The position numbers and the translations under genes were made by a program. Under the pieces are notes generated by a model that worked only from the letters and a program-made list of their open reading frames with translations, searched no databases and was not told the origin of the DNA. A stretch of 5,063 bases of DNA, taken from positions 1 through 5,063 of the forward strand of contig DONH01000377.1 in NCBI GenBank assembly GCA_003509235.1. The letters are read 5' to 3'. How positions within the stretch are numbered: the first letter of the stretch is position 1; the number at the start of each line of letters is the position of its first letter. The DNA comes from Planctomycetaceae bacterium. GTDB lineage: Bacteria; Planctomycetota; Planctomycetia; Pirellulales; UBA1268. Below are positions 1 through 5,063 of this stretch, piece after piece.

Positions 1-115
1 CTGCTGCCATGGCAGGCCACCCCAACACAGCACCCGTTGGAGCCAGACCTTTATTCCGAGCGTCCTCCCTGCGACGAGGCGTGGCAGGAAGGGTTCGATC
101 ATGGCTTTCACTCAC
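1..115 (-). CDS. flhB: Flagellar export apparatus protein FlhB, N-terminal 38 codons (partial, runs off the window)
   Basis: FlhB is the inner-membrane export-gate protein of the flagellar type III system; it wraps the FliPQR complex and, by self-cleavage of its C-terminal domain, switches export from rod/hook to filament substrates. Only the cytoplasmic N terminus and the approach to the first membrane helix are visible. After the start the protein reads MSESHDRTLPATPRRREDA and then RNKGLAPTGAVLGWP. This matches the family signature at this point (an acidic/Arg pair, Thr, P-A-T-P-R/K-R, then an E-A-R-x-x-G-like stretch). The start chosen is GTG at 115-113, eight bases before the end of fliR. 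It has a strong GGGAGG eight bases upstream. A nearby ATG at 102-100 in another frame is also open to the edge, but its product does not resemble FlhB. The cleavage motif NPTH lies outside the window. The identification rests on a short but characteristic segment and on position directly after fliR. Confidence 0.85.
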   Translation of the reverse strand, partial: MSESHDRTLPATPRRREDARNKGLAPTGAVLGWPAMAA

Positions 116-995
116 TGATTGAGCCTCCCGTCTCTACAGCACCCTGACCGACTGCAAGATATGCCGAGTCTGCTGATCCAAAACTAGCTTCGAATGGTTC
201 GCGAAGAATTTCTCCTGCATGACCAGCCCACTGCTGGCTTCCGACAATCAGACCACCAAGCATCACGGCAGCTGCGATTCCCTGCATTAGGCCTGGGCCA
301 GGCGTGACCGCAATGGAACGCATACAGATTGTTGCCGTCAGATGGGCTGTTATCACGGCAACGAGAATAGGAGCGGAAATCATGAGAGCCAGCTGAAGAC
401 AAAGAGATGGCAACTCGATCAACCTCATTACAATTGGCACCTCGAATAATTCATTTGTTCCAGCAAGTGCACCTACAGGCATCTGCAGGAAACTATCAAT
501 TAGTCCTGCAACTACAAACTGTTGACCGCCTGCTAAGACAAACGAGGCAAGGCCTACCCACCCACAAAGACGGGTGACACCTGGGCCTCCACTACCACCT
601 GGCGTAAAAACATCTGCCCAGTTCAGTCCTGTGACATTGGCAAACACACTACCCACAGACTCGAAAACTGTTACCAAAAAGCTTATCGACAAACCAAGAC
701 AGCCGCCTACGAGCAGCTCTGAAAGCATCATAGGAAAAAATGATTCTTCTTTCACATTCTGCACCTGCACCACCGAGATTGCTACTGGTGCAGCGGCAAG
801 ACCAAGAATAAAAAGAATTGCGATTCGAAGGTGAATAGACCCACCCGGAAAAAGCCGCATACCACCGCCGAGCAAAACACTAGCAATGCGAGCAAGCACT
901 CCAGCAGAGACAAACAACGTTGACTTCGAAAACAAGTCGAAGAACCCCAAGTTAGCTACTGATTCGGTGGCCAGTAAAACACACGCCGATGTCAT
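108..995 (-). CDS. fliR: Flagellar biosynthetic protein FliR (export gate)
   Basis: FliR is an integral inner-membrane subunit of the flagellar export gate; in known systems one FliR joins five FliP and four FliQ in a helical pore. The 295-residue protein is somewhat longer than the usual 260 or so. Hydrophobic segments lie at about 27-43, 55-77, 91-118, 143-165, 196-226 and 236-253. Family features include the A-R-I stretch followed by P50 and R57 in the first loop, the E93-L-L-V-G-G-C-L-G motif of the third segment, and the D167-S-F then P173 pattern after the fourth. The plug region carries a glycine-rich loop (GGSGGPG, 133-139). Where relatives usually have R-x-x-P-Q and a hydrophobic turn, this protein has RSIAVTPGPG, so it is divergent. 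The C-terminal 40 residues are polar. The start ATG follows the fliQ stop by 18 bases; GGGGAG sits 12 bases upstream, a long spacing, but no better in-frame start exists. The end overlaps flhB by eight bases. Confidence 0.92.
   Translation of the reverse strand: MTSACVLLATESVANLGFFDLFSKSTLFVSAGVLARIASVLLGGGMRLFPGGSIHLRIAILFILGLAAAPVAISVVQVQNVKEESFFPMMLSELLVGGCLGLSISFLVTVFESVGSVFANVTGLNWADVFTPGGSGGPGVTRLCGWVGLASFVLAGGQQFVVAGLIDSFLQMPVGALAGTNELFEVPIVMRLIELPSLCLQLALMISAPILVAVITAHLTATICMRSIAVTPGPGLMQGIAAAVMLGGLIVGSQQWAGHAGEILREPFEASFGSADSAYLAVGQGAVETGGSISE
124..129 (-). promoter_or_regulatory. Ribosome binding site of flhB inside the fliR coding region
   Basis: GGGAGG on the minus strand lies eight bases before the GTG at 115-113. 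It decides the flhB start, because the competing ATG at 102 has no purine-rich site at a suitable distance. Its location within the last codons of fliR implies translational coupling of the two genes. Confidence 0.75.
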
Positions 996-1013
996 GAGAA
1001 ACCAAGACTCCCC

Positions 1014-1268
1014 TTAGGGCGAAAGAACACTAGCCTGAAAAAGGCTGACAAATCGTTCAATCATCCAACCACCTGTTATGAACATGACGGCCACTATGAC
1101 CACAAGCCGTGGAACCATGCCAATAAGCGGTTCGTGAATCCCAGTGGCTGACTGCAGAACACCAACCACCAAAGCAACCGACAGGCCAGCCAAAAGGGCC
1201 GGAGCCAGCAGCAAGCCGCCTTCGATGAGTGAAAACCGAACGAGTGAAACAAGATCAAAGCCTGCCAT
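1014..1268 (-). CDS. fliQ: Flagellar biosynthetic protein FliQ (export gate)
   Basis: FliQ is the small two-helix subunit that packs around FliP and FliR in the flagellar export gate of the inner membrane. At 84 residues the length is normal for the family. It has a hydrophobic hairpin, at about 13-37 and 52-74. The connecting loop, QSATGIHE at 39-46, corresponds to the family's Q-A-x-T-Q-I-x-E, with Gly in place of the second Gln. It is followed by the conserved V-P-R/K (52-54) at the start of helix two and a G-x-W-M near 67-69. The start ATG is supported by AGGAAG six bases upstream. It sits between fliP (57-base gap) and fliR (18-base gap), the usual P-Q-R order. SctS of injectisomes is homologous, but the complete FliF, FliO and FlhB context points to flagella. 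Confidence 0.95.
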   Translation of the reverse strand: MAGFDLVSLVRFSLIEGGLLLAPALLAGLSVALVVGVLQSATGIHEPLIGMVPRLVVIVAVMFITGGWMIERFVSLFQASVLSP

Positions 1269-1325
1269 ACAAAACTTCCTGAAAACTGTCAGACCAGAGT
1301 GGCAAAAACAATGGAGCTGAAAAAA

Positions 1326-2198
1326 CTATGACGTATTAAGGCGCACCCCATCGAGCAGCCCTCGAACAACAAGAGACCAGCCGTCGGCCATAACAAACAC
1401 GAGTAGCTTCAACGGTAGAGAAACGATCGTAGGGGGCAACATAACAAGCCCCGTTGAGACAACCAGGGTTGCAACAACACAATCGAGAACAAGAAATGGC
1501 AGCAAGATGCGAAAGCCGATCATAAACGCGACCTCCAGTTCACTCACAAGAAAAGCCGGCAGGAGAACTTCGGTAGGTATTTCATCGTAACTATCCACCT
1601 GCTTGATACCACCCGGGTGTCGCTGAAGAAATAATGCAACGGTGTCACGATTATCTGCTTCTTCTATCTGATATGCCATCCAGCGACGAACCGGGAGACT
1701 TCCACGTTCCAATGCTTCCTGAAGTGTGATTTCTCCTGCCTGATAGGGCTCAATTCCCACCTGATAAGCCGATGACCAAATTGGCCACATCACAAGTGCT
1801 GACAGAAACAATGCCAGCGATGTAATAATTTGGGTTGAAGGAAGATTGACAGTACCTATGGCCTGCCTTGTGAGTGACAAGACGACCGACATTCGAACAA
1901 AGCATGTTGTCATAAGTAAGAGCGCAGGCGCCAGACTCATCACTCCGAATGTTAATGCCGCCGGCAGGAGACGATCGGCCCAACGACGATCAAAAAAACC
2001 TGCTATGTCTACAGGAAACTGATCTTCATTCGATGGCAAAACACTCTCGGCAGTATCTCCGGCATCGGTATCATCTCTCATTACTTCTGGCTGCGACTGA
2101 TCACCATCTGGCTGAAATTCTTGAGCCTTGGCACCTGATGCGATCAGACCCAGCACCAAAACGAGGATTTTCTTTGATCTCAAGCCGGAGGCAGTCAT
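1326..2198 (-). CDS. fliP: Flagellar biosynthetic protein FliP (export gate)
   Basis: FliP forms the pentameric core of the flagellar type III export pore in the inner membrane. The 290 residues open with a cleavable Sec signal peptide (basic R7/K9/K10, hydrophobic 11-22, likely cut after AKA at 23-25), as known for enteric FliP. An acidic, low-complexity linker of about 45 residues follows, longer than in enteric FliP. The family core then runs from about 78 to 283. It contains S88-L-A-P-A and then R102 and V-L-S-L-T-R-Q-A-I-G, the cytoplasmic-type stretch E156-I-T-L-Q-E-A-L-E-R, L213-P-A-F-L-V-S-E-L with F-x-I-G-F, and the C-terminal S260-L-P-L-K-L-L-V-F-V-M-A-D-G-W signature. These are clear FliP hallmarks. 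The ATG overlaps the fliO stop by one base (TAATG), with GAGG seven bases upstream, so translation is likely coupled to fliO. Injectisome SctR lacks this long N-terminal extension. Confidence 0.97.
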   Translation of the reverse strand: MTASGLRSKKILVLVLGLIASGAKAQEFQPDGDQSQPEVMRDDTDAGDTAESVLPSNEDQFPVDIAGFFDRRWADRLLPAALTFGVMSLAPALLLMTTCFVRMSVVLSLTRQAIGTVNLPSTQIITSLALFLSALVMWPIWSSAYQVGIEPYQAGEITLQEALERGSLPVRRWMAYQIEEADNRDTVALFLQRHPGGIKQVDSYDEIPTEVLLPAFLVSELEVAFMIGFRILLPFLVLDCVVATLVVSTGLVMLPPTIVSLPLKLLVFVMADGWSLVVRGLLDGVRLNTS

Positions 2199-2827
2199 TA
2201 CGCCACCTCAGACTGATGAGAACGAACAGAGCCACTTCCGTTTTCTTCCTGAACAGACTGAAGAATATGGTCGACTTCAGCACCACTCGAACCATCACCC
2301 TTTTTTGAATGACTCGCCAAAGACCGGAGAGTCTGTTCTCCGCGGCAGGCTGCTGCAATCCACTCTGTAGCGAGCGGATCATCAAGTTCTGAGAGCGTTT
2401 TTGGACCACCGCTCCCTACACTGACCAAGAGCGTCTTCGGTCCGAAACGAACAATTCGAACTGGTTGCCCCCCGCCTAGCGTTGCTTCACCAAGTAACTC
2501 AAACACATCACTAGGCATCTTCACGACTATCCGGCGACCAAAGAGTCGAATGCTGACCAACACAATTCCAGCAACACCAACCACGGCCCACGCTTTCCAG
2601 TCAAAAGCCATCTCACTGTTCCAGGCAAGGTCGCTTGACTGCTCGGCAGGTTGACTTGCCGAACTTTCTTCCAGAGAAAGTGGAATACTAGGCAAACTAC
2701 CGATCGTCCCGGGAGCACCGGGCACGTCATCTGCACACATTGCAGCTGGAGTATTGATGGACAGTACCACAATAAAAATATGGCCTAACCACTTATCGCA
2801 GTAAGAAAAAGTTTTCATAGGGCTCAC
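2198..2827 (-). CDS. fliO: FliO-like flagellar assembly protein
   Basis: FliO is a bitopic inner-membrane protein that helps FliP assemble into the export gate. This 209-residue protein has a signal-peptide-like N terminus (K5, K12, hydrophobic 13-30). A polar, Ser/Glu/Pro-rich periplasmic stretch follows to about 75. One clear membrane helix lies at 77-96 and is followed by R94/R98/R99. The cytoplasmic domain at about 104-151 reads like the FliO family: a Leu-Gly-E-A-x-L-G step (111-118), then V-R-I-V-R-F-G and LLVSVG, ending K-T-L-S-E-L-D-D-P. The C-terminal 50 residues are polar and probably disordered. The start is GTG inside the fliF stop (TAGTG), with AGGA nine bases upstream. ATG at codon 4 is an alternative but has a poorer site. 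FliO is a weakly conserved family, so the call also leans on position immediately before fliP. Confidence 0.85.
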   Translation of the reverse strand: MSPMKTFSYCDKWLGHIFIVVLSINTPAAMCADDVPGAPGTIGSLPSIPLSLEESSASQPAEQSSDLAWNSEMAFDWKAWAVVGVAGIVLVSIRLFGRRIVVKMPSDVFELLGEATLGGGQPVRIVRFGPKTLLVSVGSGGPKTLSELDDPLATEWIAAACRGEQTLRSLASHSKKGDGSSGAEVDHILQSVQEENGSGSVRSHQSEVA

Positions 2828-2840
2828 TATGACTCATCCT
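2825..2840 (-). promoter_or_regulatory. fliF/fliO stop-start overlap (TAGTG) with fliO ribosome binding site
   Basis: AGGA at 2840-2837 precedes the GTG at 2827-2825 by nine bases. The last base of the fliF stop TAG is the first base of the fliO start. A ribosome finishing fliF is placed to restart on fliO, which suggests the two are made in a fixed ratio. Confidence 0.6.
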
Positions 2841-4278
2841 GCCCTTCGTACTGATGCGACCGCCTAAGTGTCGCCCAATCAATCGAATCACGGTCATGAT
2901 CATGTAAAGAATCCGACCACTGCTTCTGTTTCCGCCACGCCGGCCACCATATCAGCACTACGGAAAGGCCTAATGCCAGACACCCGTATAACGCGACGCG
3001 TTTTCCTGTCAGGGTGGATCGTATAGAGAAATTCTGTTCAATCGGTAAGAAGCTCGACAAAGAATATGCCGGTGACGGCATGGGTTGAGCTTCACTACGA
3101 CTTACATGATCTGGGAACTCCTCATCACCCTGATCGCTGCGAGCCGCACTGTCACTTACATACCGAGTAATCGTGATCACAGCACGACCCCACGGCTCAG
3201 TGGCAGGAACCAGTCCAGCAACAAGTGTGCGCAGTCTCTCAATTTCAGAACCAGCTGGACCTGCGGCGTTTGCGTATACCTCTTCACGCAAGCGTTCGAG
3301 ATATGTTTCGGGAATCGCCACGGAAACATGGACAACTTGCCCTATGCTCTGCTTGCGTTTCACACTCCCTAGGCCGACGCCAACAATTGCAGGCACATTT
3401 GCAGCGGCCCGAACATCGCCTTCCGTTTCTTCTTTGCCTTGAACATCTTTAGCGGCCCACTCAATGGCAGACGCATTCACCTCAACAAAAACGCCAGGGA
3501 TAAACGCCAACGCCTGCCTTATCTTTGCAGCGACATGCTGCTCATACGCAACAGCTCTGGCTCGATCTGGGTCTGTGGTAACAAATTCAGTGTCCGACAC
3601 GAGAGGGCCATCAAACACCTGCCCGCTTCGCAGATTGGTAAGTGCCACCTGCTCAACGCGAAGCCCTGCAATTGAAGAGGCTACAAGCACGCGAATAGCT
3701 TGGACTCGATGTCGATCCAATTCTTCGCCTGACTCCGTACGAATACTGACACTCGCCGTTTGTGCATCTACCTTCGCATCCCGAAACAGGCCTTCTGAAT
3801 TGCTTCCTGAATAAAGCACTGCAGCCTGCTCAATTCCCGGCATTGCCCGAATCACCAGCGACAACTCTTCCTGAGTAGCAACCCGCAGCAACTCCGCCTG
3901 AGTCTCCTTACTTCGCCAAGGACTGTCACTTTCAATGGCTCGCCGCAGACTTCCACCGAACTCCGGAGGCAATGCACCAGCGTCAACAACCGCTCTTAGA
4001 TAACTACTCTGCTGACCGCCATCCACATAAAGACGACCATCGACTACGCGATATGAATCCAAACCAGACCGATCAAAGACGGCTTCGATAACAGCTAGAT
4101 CAGCCGGACCGAGAACCGCTCCTGCGAGCAATTCAACTTCGCCAGCCTTCTCCTTCTCAGGAAAATCAATTAACAAGCCGGAAGCCACTGCAGCAAGCAG
4201 CAGAAAAAATAGGCCAATTACTTGAATCGGTCGCATACCAGACTGACGTCTTAAACCAGCTTCGATTGCTGCATCCAT
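2827..4278 (-). CDS. fliF: Flagellar MS-ring protein FliF
   Basis: FliF builds the MS ring in the inner membrane, the base on which the rod, the rotor and the export gate are assembled. The protein has two membrane helices, at 17-37 and about 427-448. Between them lie the expected periplasmic ring-building motifs. An RBM1-like region at about 48-115 has the pattern G80-R-L-Y-V then A-G-A-L-P. The YscJ/FliF-type RBM2 at about 125-222 includes P147-G-I-E-Q-A-A-V-L-Y-S, A175-S-V-S-I, A194-I-R-V-L-V-A-S-S-I and G-L-R-V. RBM3 is at about 237-375, with V318-S-V-A-I-P and a G-R-A-V-I-T-I ending. A Ser/Pro/acidic linker (about 376-415) precedes helix two. At 483 residues it is shorter than most FliF (roughly 530-570). 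The cytoplasmic tail is only 35 residues and has no FliG-binding motif I can recognise, although it is acidic in part. Injectisome SctJ lacks RBM3 and is about half this length. GGAG lies eight bases before the ATG. Confidence 0.93.
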   Translation of the reverse strand: MDAAIEAGLRRQSGMRPIQVIGLFFLLLAAVASGLLIDFPEKEKAGEVELLAGAVLGPADLAVIEAVFDRSGLDSYRVVDGRLYVDGGQQSSYLRAVVDAGALPPEFGGSLRRAIESDSPWRSKETQAELLRVATQEELSLVIRAMPGIEQAAVLYSGSNSEGLFRDAKVDAQTASVSIRTESGEELDRHRVQAIRVLVASSIAGLRVEQVALTNLRSGQVFDGPLVSDTEFVTTDPDRARAVAYEQHVAAKIRQALAFIPGVFVEVNASAIEWAAKDVQGKEETEGDVRAAANVPAIVGVGLGSVKRKQSIGQVVHVSVAIPETYLERLREEVYANAAGPAGSEIERLRTLVAGLVPATEPWGRAVITITRYVSDSAARSDQGDEEFPDHVSRSEAQPMPSPAYSLSSFLPIEQNFSIRSTLTGKRVALYGCLALGLSVVLIWWPAWRKQKQWSDSLHDHDRDSIDWATLRRSHQYEGQDES

Positions 4279-4310
4279 GCAGGAATCTCCATTTCAGGAA
4301 GGCGAAATAA

Positions 4311-4811
4311 CTAAGCAGCCATTCGCTGCGAGACCGCCTTCGGGATCCGTAACGTCACCGCCACACCGCCCTCGGCACAATCATCAAGCCGCACATCTCC
4401 ACGAACCTGGTTAAGCAACTTCTGCTGGACACTTACATGTACGCGACCAACAACACCACCAAGCCCCTGCCGCTCCGCAAGCGACAGACCACTGTCGGCA
4501 ATTTCAATCTCAAGACAATCCGGATACTCAACACTTGTAACCAGAACTTCTGCGGTACGTGCCATTGCTGCACTCCCAGCGGCAGCCCGCACCGCATCTC
4601 TAAACCAAAAACTGAGCAACTCTCTCAGGACAGCGACATTGCCATCAAACCTATGATCAGGAGGAACATCGACTGCCATATGGGGCAATGGCACCCCTGT
4701 GTCAGCATGATGCCGCTGTAAATCGCTCACAACGTCTTCGACGATTCCTTGCAGAGCCACCCCATGGCCCCAATTACCAGCAGACTGCAGCGATGTTACC
4801 GATTCCTTCAT
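4311..4811 (-). CDS. HATPase-like (histidine kinase ATP-binding fold) protein with degenerate nucleotide-binding boxes
   Basis: The 166 residues follow the layout of a GHKL/HATPase_c domain. A leading V18-A-L-Q-G-I-V-E-D-V-V is like the linker that precedes this domain in sensor kinases. A helix at 60-78 occupies the N-box place, followed by a strand and an E101-I-E-I-A-D-S-G stretch corresponding to the D-x-G of the G1 box (D106, G108). The domain ends with V140-R-L through G-G-V-A-V-T-L-R-I-P, like the G-G-x-x-F-x-I-x-L-P close of the family. Key residues are changed: the N-box Asn that binds magnesium appears to be Asp72, G1 lacks the usual G-I/L after D-x-G, and the G2 glycines are missing or reduced to GLGG at 116-119. 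No phospho-accepting His domain is present. It has its own Shine-Dalgarno (AAGAAGG, seven bases before the ATG) and lies 32 bases upstream of fliF, so it is probably in the same operon. A non-catalytic scaffold, anti-sigma-like or phosphotransfer role is possible; none is proven. Confidence 0.6.
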   Translation of the reverse strand: MKESVTSLQSAGNWGHGVALQGIVEDVVSDLQRHHADTGVPLPHMAVDVPPDHRFDGNVAVLRELLSFWFRDAVRAAAGSAAMARTAEVLVTSVEYPDCLEIEIADSGLSLAERQGLGGVVGRVHVSVQQKLLNQVRGDVRLDDCAEGGVAVTLRIPKAVSQRMAA

Positions 4812-4843
4812 TATAAAGCCTTCTTACTTTAAGCATGCCCAGA

Positions 4844-5063
4844 CTAGACAAGAGCGGTCACCAGGTCATCAGGCACACGGCAAACCTCATCCATAATCCA
4901 TCGATCAATATCACCAACAATATCTGCCAACTGCACCCGAGGAAATCTGCTGTTACTTTTATCTCGGTACACTCGAAGTGACAAAAGCCCTCCGGCAGCA
5001 TGAAAAAGTCGCAGTGTTTTATCGATGTCACGGGCCATCAATGAATCTGCCGCATTAGCTCTT
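4844..5063 (-). CDS. Kinase-like protein, C-terminal fragment (partial, upstream part outside the window)
   Basis: The reading frame is open from the window edge to a TAG at 4846-4844, giving 72 residues; the TTG and ATG at 5041 and 5038 need not be starts, because the frame continues upstream without a stop. The visible protein resembles the end of a sensor-kinase dimerisation domain. A helix with R-D-I-D-K-T-L-R-L-F and G-G-L-L-S-L-R is followed by a short loop, then R-V-Q-L-A-D-I-V-G-D-I, the pattern seen where the second dimerisation helix joins the ATPase domain. However, the protein stops about 30 residues later, with no ATPase domain. I see no clear phospho-accepting His motif; if one exists it would lie upstream of the window. 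The next gene starts 32 bases downstream in another frame, with its own ribosome site. The functional assignment is weak; the coding call itself is more secure because of the long open frame, strand and spacing. Confidence 0.5.
   Translation of the reverse strand, partial: RANAADSLMARDIDKTLRLFHAAGGLLSLRVYRDKSNSRFPRVQLADIVGDIDRWIMDEVCRVPDDLVTALV

Noticed and set aside
574..834. Open frame on the plus strand opposite fliR, and similar plus-strand frames opposite fliP, fliF and the HATPase-like gene
   Set aside because: They lie wholly antisense to well-supported flagellar genes and their translations are low-complexity or Pro/Ser/Thr-rich with no recognisable domain.
100..1268. Injectisome (non-flagellar type III secretion) identity for the PQR genes
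   Set aside because: The linked FliF has two membrane helices and an RBM3-like domain, FliO is present, and FliP has a signal peptide; injectisome SctJ is much shorter and FliO has no injectisome counterpart.
1269..1325. 57-base gap between fliP and fliQ, checked for a sigma-54 promoter or terminator
   Set aside because: No GG-N10-GC arrangement of the -24/-12 type and no stem-loop with a T run could be seen; it appears to be plain spacer with the fliQ ribosome site.
4810..4815. TATAAT on the minus strand just at the start of the HATPase-like gene, resembling a -10 promoter box
   Set aside because: It overlaps the start codon, has no -35-like hexamer at 16-18 bases upstream, and the gene has a proper ribosome site that a transcript starting there would lack.
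4800..4860. A frameshift joining the partial upstream gene and the HATPase-like gene into one broken kinase
   Set aside because: The frames differ, but the downstream gene has its own start and Shine-Dalgarno, an in-frame TAA lies just upstream of that start, and both proteins carry the same linker-like motif, which a single split gene would have only once.

Overview
The window is a densely packed, single-strand stretch of a bacterial flagellar gene cluster. All genes read on the minus strand, so the transcription order runs from high to low coordinates. It covers the inner-membrane MS ring and the core of the flagellar type III export gate: fliF, fliO, fliP, fliQ, fliR and the first 38 codons of flhB, which runs off the low-coordinate edge. 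Two genes upstream of fliF look like fragments or degenerate relatives of histidine kinases. The nearer one has a HATPase-like fold with eroded ATP-binding boxes. The farther one is cut by the window edge and resembles the end of a kinase dimerisation helix plus linker.

Organism: the proteins are clearly flagellar but divergent. Features include a short three-RBM FliF, a FliO with a signal-peptide-like N terminus, a FliP with a long acidic linker after its signal peptide, and a FliR without the usual Pro/Gln motif region. Base composition is near balanced. A Gram-negative bacterium distant from the enterics fits best, and my guess is a planctomycete. This rests on overall resemblance, not on any marker gene.

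Layout on the minus strand, in transcription order: partial kinase-like gene (5063-4844); HATPase-like gene (4811-4311) with its own Shine-Dalgarno; fliF (4278-2827); fliO starting with GTG inside the fliF stop (TAGTG); fliP overlapping the fliO stop (TAATG); a 57-base gap; fliQ (1268-1014); fliR (995-108); flhB starting with GTG inside the end of fliR. The tight spacing and stop/start overlaps indicate one operon with translational coupling. No promoter or terminator is evident, so both probably lie outside the window.

How the parts fit: FliF forms the MS ring in the inner membrane. FliP, FliQ and FliR assemble, helped by FliO, into the export gate inside that ring, and FlhB wraps the gate and switches substrate class. 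The order is notable because fliF leads straight into fliO with no fliG, fliH, fliI or fliJ between them. The kinase-like proteins sit where polar flagellates often carry a flagellar two-component system, but they lack the features of an ordinary active kinase as far as can be seen. No transfer signs, mobile elements, CRISPR arrays or RNA genes were found, and no stretch over 300 bases lacks a gene.
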